A DNA stretch of 64,000 bases, taken from assembly GCF_000372725.1 (NCBI RefSeq), contig NW_005198244.1:165087-229086 (forward strand). The letters run 5' to 3'. This stretch comes from Emiliania huxleyi CCMP1516 (lineage: Eukaryota > Haptophyta > Isochrysidales > Noelaerhabdaceae). Of the stretch, positions 61,434 to 64,000 are shown piece after piece; the first letter of the stretch is position 1, and each line of letters begins with the position of its first letter. The notes under the pieces are model-generated. The model was not told where the DNA came from, did not search any database, and saw only the letters and a program-made list of their open reading frames with translations. The position numbers and the translations under genes are program-made.

Positions 61434-63155
61434 ATGGCCGCCCAGCGCCTGGAGTGCCCCGTTTGCCTGGAGGTGCAGGATGGGCCGCAGCACCAGTGCC
61501 GGGAGGGCCACGTCTTCTGCGCCTCCTGCGACTCCAGCCTGCGAGCCCCGCGCCGCTGCCCCGAGTGCCGCATGGCTCTCGGACCGCTGAGCCAGGCGAT
61601 TCGATGCCGAAGCCACGAGGAGCGGATCGGGGCGCTGCCGGCGGCGTGTTCGCACTGCGGGCTGGCGACGACGCGCGGCGAAGTCTCCGCCCACGAGCAA
61701 GACTGCCCGCAGCGGCCGCGAGCGTGTCCTGCGGCGGAGGCTGGTTGCGCGTGGTCGGGGCTGCTGGCAGACAAGGCGGCGCACGAGGCGACGTGCCCCT
61801 TCGCCGTGTGCCAGCGCATGATGGCGCCGCTGCGAGCCCAAGTGGCGGCACAGGGTGCGGAGAACGAGCGGCTGCAGGCCCAGATGGCGCCGCTGCAGAC
61901 CGAGGTGGCGGAACTGCGGACGGAGAACTCACAGCTGCGGTCGCGCATGGCGGCGCTGGAGGCGGGCGAGGCGGGCGAGGGCGGCGAGGAGGGAGGGCGG
62001 CGGGTGCGGCAGCGCGTTGGCGCCGCGCCGCACGACGCGCCGCCGAGCGATGCGGCGGTGCAGGCGATGGACGTTGCGGCGGCGGTGGCGACGCTGCGCG
62101 TGCACGTGTCGGTCAGCCGCGTCGCTGCTGCGGCGTGCAAGCGCTTGGCGAATCTGTGCATGGAGGATCAGAACGAGCAACTGGCGGCGGAGGCGGGCGC
62201 GATCGAGGCGATTGTGGCAGCGATGCAGGCCCACCCGCAGGAGGCGGAAGTGCAGGAGGAAGGCTGCGGGGCGCTGCGCAACGTGTGCTGCGGCACCGAC
62301 GCCGCAAGGCTCGCACGCAAGCAGCGCGCAGCAGCCGCGGGCGCGATCCAGGCGGTTGTGGCGGCGTTGCAGGCTCACCCGCAGGTGGCGGGGGTGCAGG
62401 AGGACGGCTGCGGGGCACTTGCCAACGTGTGCTCCGGCGACGACGACGCAGGGCGCGCACGCAGGCAGCGCGCAGCAGACGCGGGCGCGATCGAGGCGGT
62501 GGTGGCGGCGCTGCAGGCTCACCCGCAGGTAGCGATCGTGCAACAGCAAGGCTGTGCGGCGCTGGTCAACGTGTGCTCCGGCACCGACGCCACGGGGCTC
62601 GCACGCATACAGCGCGCAGCAGAGGCGGGCGCGATCGAGGTGGTAGTGGCGGCGCTGCAGGCTCACCCGCAGGAGGCGGAGGTGCAGGCAGAAGGCTGCA
62701 GGGTGCTGCGCAACGTGTGCTGCGGCACCGACGCCGCAGGGCGCGCACGCAGGCAGCGCGCAGCAGACGCGGGCGCGATCGAGGCGGTGGTGGCGGCGAT
62801 GCAGGCTCACCCGCAGGTGGCGGGGGTTGAACAGCAAGGCTGTGTGGCGCTGGTCAACGTGTGCTCCGGCATGGACGGCGCAGGGCTCGCACGCAAGCAG
62901 CGCGCAGCAGTTGCGGGTGCGATCGAGGCGGCAGTGGCGGCGATGCAGGCTCACCGGCAGGTGGCGGGGGTGCAGGAAATGGGTTGCCGGGCGCTGACCA
63001 ACGTGTGCTGCGGCACCGACGCCGCGGCGCGGGCGCGGAGGCAGCGTGCTGTGACTGCACACGCGCCCGAGGCGGCGACAGCGGCGTTGCAGGCGCACCC
63101 AGAGAACGCAGCTGTCCAGGAGCAAGGACAGCGGCTGCGCGATTTGCTTGTCTGA
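61434..63155 (+). CDS. RING / TRAF-type zinc finger / ARM-repeat protein, gene C
   Basis: A 573-residue paralogue of the two genes at 43751 and 45513, on the same strand but 14 kb away. The RING (CPVCLEVQDGPQHQCREGHV) and the TRAF-type finger are intact. The coiled coil is intermediate in length, followed by seven ARM-like units. The last unit is diverged (TAHAPEATTAALQAHPENAA), giving a unique capping end, QGQRLRDLLV. Repeat number (five, six, seven in A, B, C) is the main difference between paralogues. Confidence 0.85.
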   Translation: MAAQRLECPVCLEVQDGPQHQCREGHVFCASCDSSLRAPRRCPECRMALGPLSQAIRCRSHEERIGALPAACSHCGLATTRGEVSAHEQDCPQRPRACPAAEAGCAWSGLLADKAAHEATCPFAVCQRMMAPLRAQVAAQGAENERLQAQMAPLQTEVAELRTENSQLRSRMAALEAGEAGEGGEEGGRRVRQRVGAAPHDAPPSDAAVQAMDVAAAVATLRVHVSVSRVAAAACKRLANLCMEDQNEQLAAEAGAIEAIVAAMQAHPQEAEVQEEGCGALRNVCCGTDAARLARKQRAAAAGAIQAVVAALQAHPQVAGVQEDGCGALANVCSGDDDAGRARRQRAADAGAIEAVVAALQAHPQVAIVQQQGCAALVNVCSGTDATGLARIQRAAEAGAIEVVVAALQAHPQEAEVQAEGCRVLRNVCCGTDAAGRARRQRAADAGAIEAVVAAMQAHPQVAGVEQQGCVALVNVCSGMDGAGLARKQRAAVAGAIEAAVAAMQAHRQVAGVQEMGCRALTNVCCGTDAAARARRQRAVTAHAPEAATAALQAHPENAAVQEQGQRLRDLLV

Positions 63156-63177
63156 TGCATCTCGAAGGGCCCTGAAA

Positions 63178-63288
63178 GGCGGTGGTTTGGCCGTCGCGGC
63201 GTCGCCGCGTACGTTTGACGGCCCTGGAATCGGCCTGGCGATCGGAGGGGCTGCTGCCGGGTAAGGCGGTGAGCATGGTGCGGCCGCG
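63178..63288 (+). repeat. shared 3' flank, copy 2 (after RING/ARM gene C)
   Basis: Nearly identical to 56961-57071 after APC2; see that entry. Confidence 0.85.
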
Positions 63289-64000
63289 CCCTGTGAGGGC
63301 TTTGGAAAAATGAGAGTGCTTTCGTTGAAAATTAAAGAAGCTGTCCGTCGGGGCCTCTTCGTCGGTAACGATGTCCGCCGATAACGTTAACGATTGGGGC
63401 GGTTAGGGCTAGTGCCATTTCACTCTGACACGCTAATCTTGAAAACGTCTCCAACGGAGCTCCGTGTTGCTTCCAGCGCCCTCCCCCGCGCTCCCTGCGG
63501 CCATGGCCGATGCTCCTAGTATGAGAGGTCATCTGGCTACCGCGAGAGCGACCCAACTCGTCGACATCGTCCGATGATTGTGCCTCAAAGTCAGCCTCCG
63601 GAGGCTATCGTGGGGTCGAGCCGGCAGTAGCCGTGACATGTGGTTCCACCACCCCTCGTAGGCTTTGCCTCTGATCGCCACCGTTCCCAGGCTGCCTAAT
63701 GGGATGGAAAGGAAGGCTCGGCGAGCGTATAGAAGCGTTCTCGACCTCGTCGTGGCAACCTGCACGGCAGCGCTGGCAGGCGATATGAGCGTCGTGCCAC
63801 CTGACCCGAGACGGGTCGCAGGCGTCGTACCGAGCGCGTCGAGACCGTGTCCTGATGTGATCTGCACGGGTGAGTCACGTCGGCGTCAAAGGAGCGACGT
63901 GCGACCTGTCAGAGCTTGATCTCCGATCTCAGCGGCGTCGAGTCATCTCCGGCGCGCGACAAAGGTACATCCCCAGGACGCGCAGAGGCAGCTGCGACCC
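63289..64000. other. terminal region, nothing recognised
   Basis: No frame shows the codon bias of the neighbouring genes, and no repeat shared with the rest of the window was seen apart from short TAGTGCCATTTCAC-like sequence also near 17714. Confidence 0.4.

Overview
This is GC-rich nuclear DNA from a eukaryote. Genes lie on both strands, many are single-exon, and others are split by very short introns. Donor sites are often GC rather than GT, and introns carry tandem repeats and introner-like elements. The gene content suggests a photosynthetic protist, most likely a haptophyte of the Emiliania/Chrysochromulina/Prymnesium type. It includes a mannitol-1-phosphate dehydrogenase fused to a histidine phosphatase with a plastid-style N-terminus, an At4g14100-like secreted protein, an exostosin-like glycosyltransferase, sulfotransferase-like genes, a TPMT-like methyltransferase, and RING/ARM and ankyrin families. 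The assignment is inferred from content; no rRNA or organellar marker is present.

1-10 kb: C-terminal part of a TIR-like gene (-), a two-helix membrane protein (+), a DAO-family FAD oxidase (-), a two-exon sulfotransferase (-), an F-box fragment (+) beside two weak minus-strand frames, and a second FAD oxidoreductase with one GC-AG intron (+). 10-20 kb: a 0.58 kb mobile repeat, an RCC1-repeat gene (-), an At4g14100-like gene (+), an ankyrin-repeat gene (-), gene fragments and repeat-rich spacer. 20-27 kb: one large intron-dense gene for a bifunctional mannitol-synthesis enzyme.

27-38 kb: a multi-helix membrane protein with a C-terminal TIR-like region (+), the second copy of the 0.58 kb repeat, a MazG-like pyrophosphohydrolase (-), a TPMT-like methyltransferase running into a 100-N gap, a TPR plus lysine-methyltransferase-like gene (+), and an unrecognised four-exon gene (-). 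38-49 kb: a membrane protein, a 933 bp TA-flanked transposon directly upstream of an exostosin-like gene, a tandem pair of RING/TRAF-finger/ARM genes, and a PP2C phosphatase. 49-51.5 kb: two minisatellites with nearly the same period.

51.5-64 kb: a small gene (-), the APC2 subunit of the anaphase-promoting complex (+), a large inverted-repeat element containing a nested hAT-like MITE, a LINE-type RNase H remnant, and a third RING/ARM paralogue.

The most striking theme is intron structure. In the mannitol, APC2, TIR-like, RCC1, MazG and methyltransferase genes, introns begin with a degenerate copy of the start of the next exon. In one intron the acceptor plus exon start has been amplified into thirteen copies. 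Several introns also carry a conserved element of about 37 nt.
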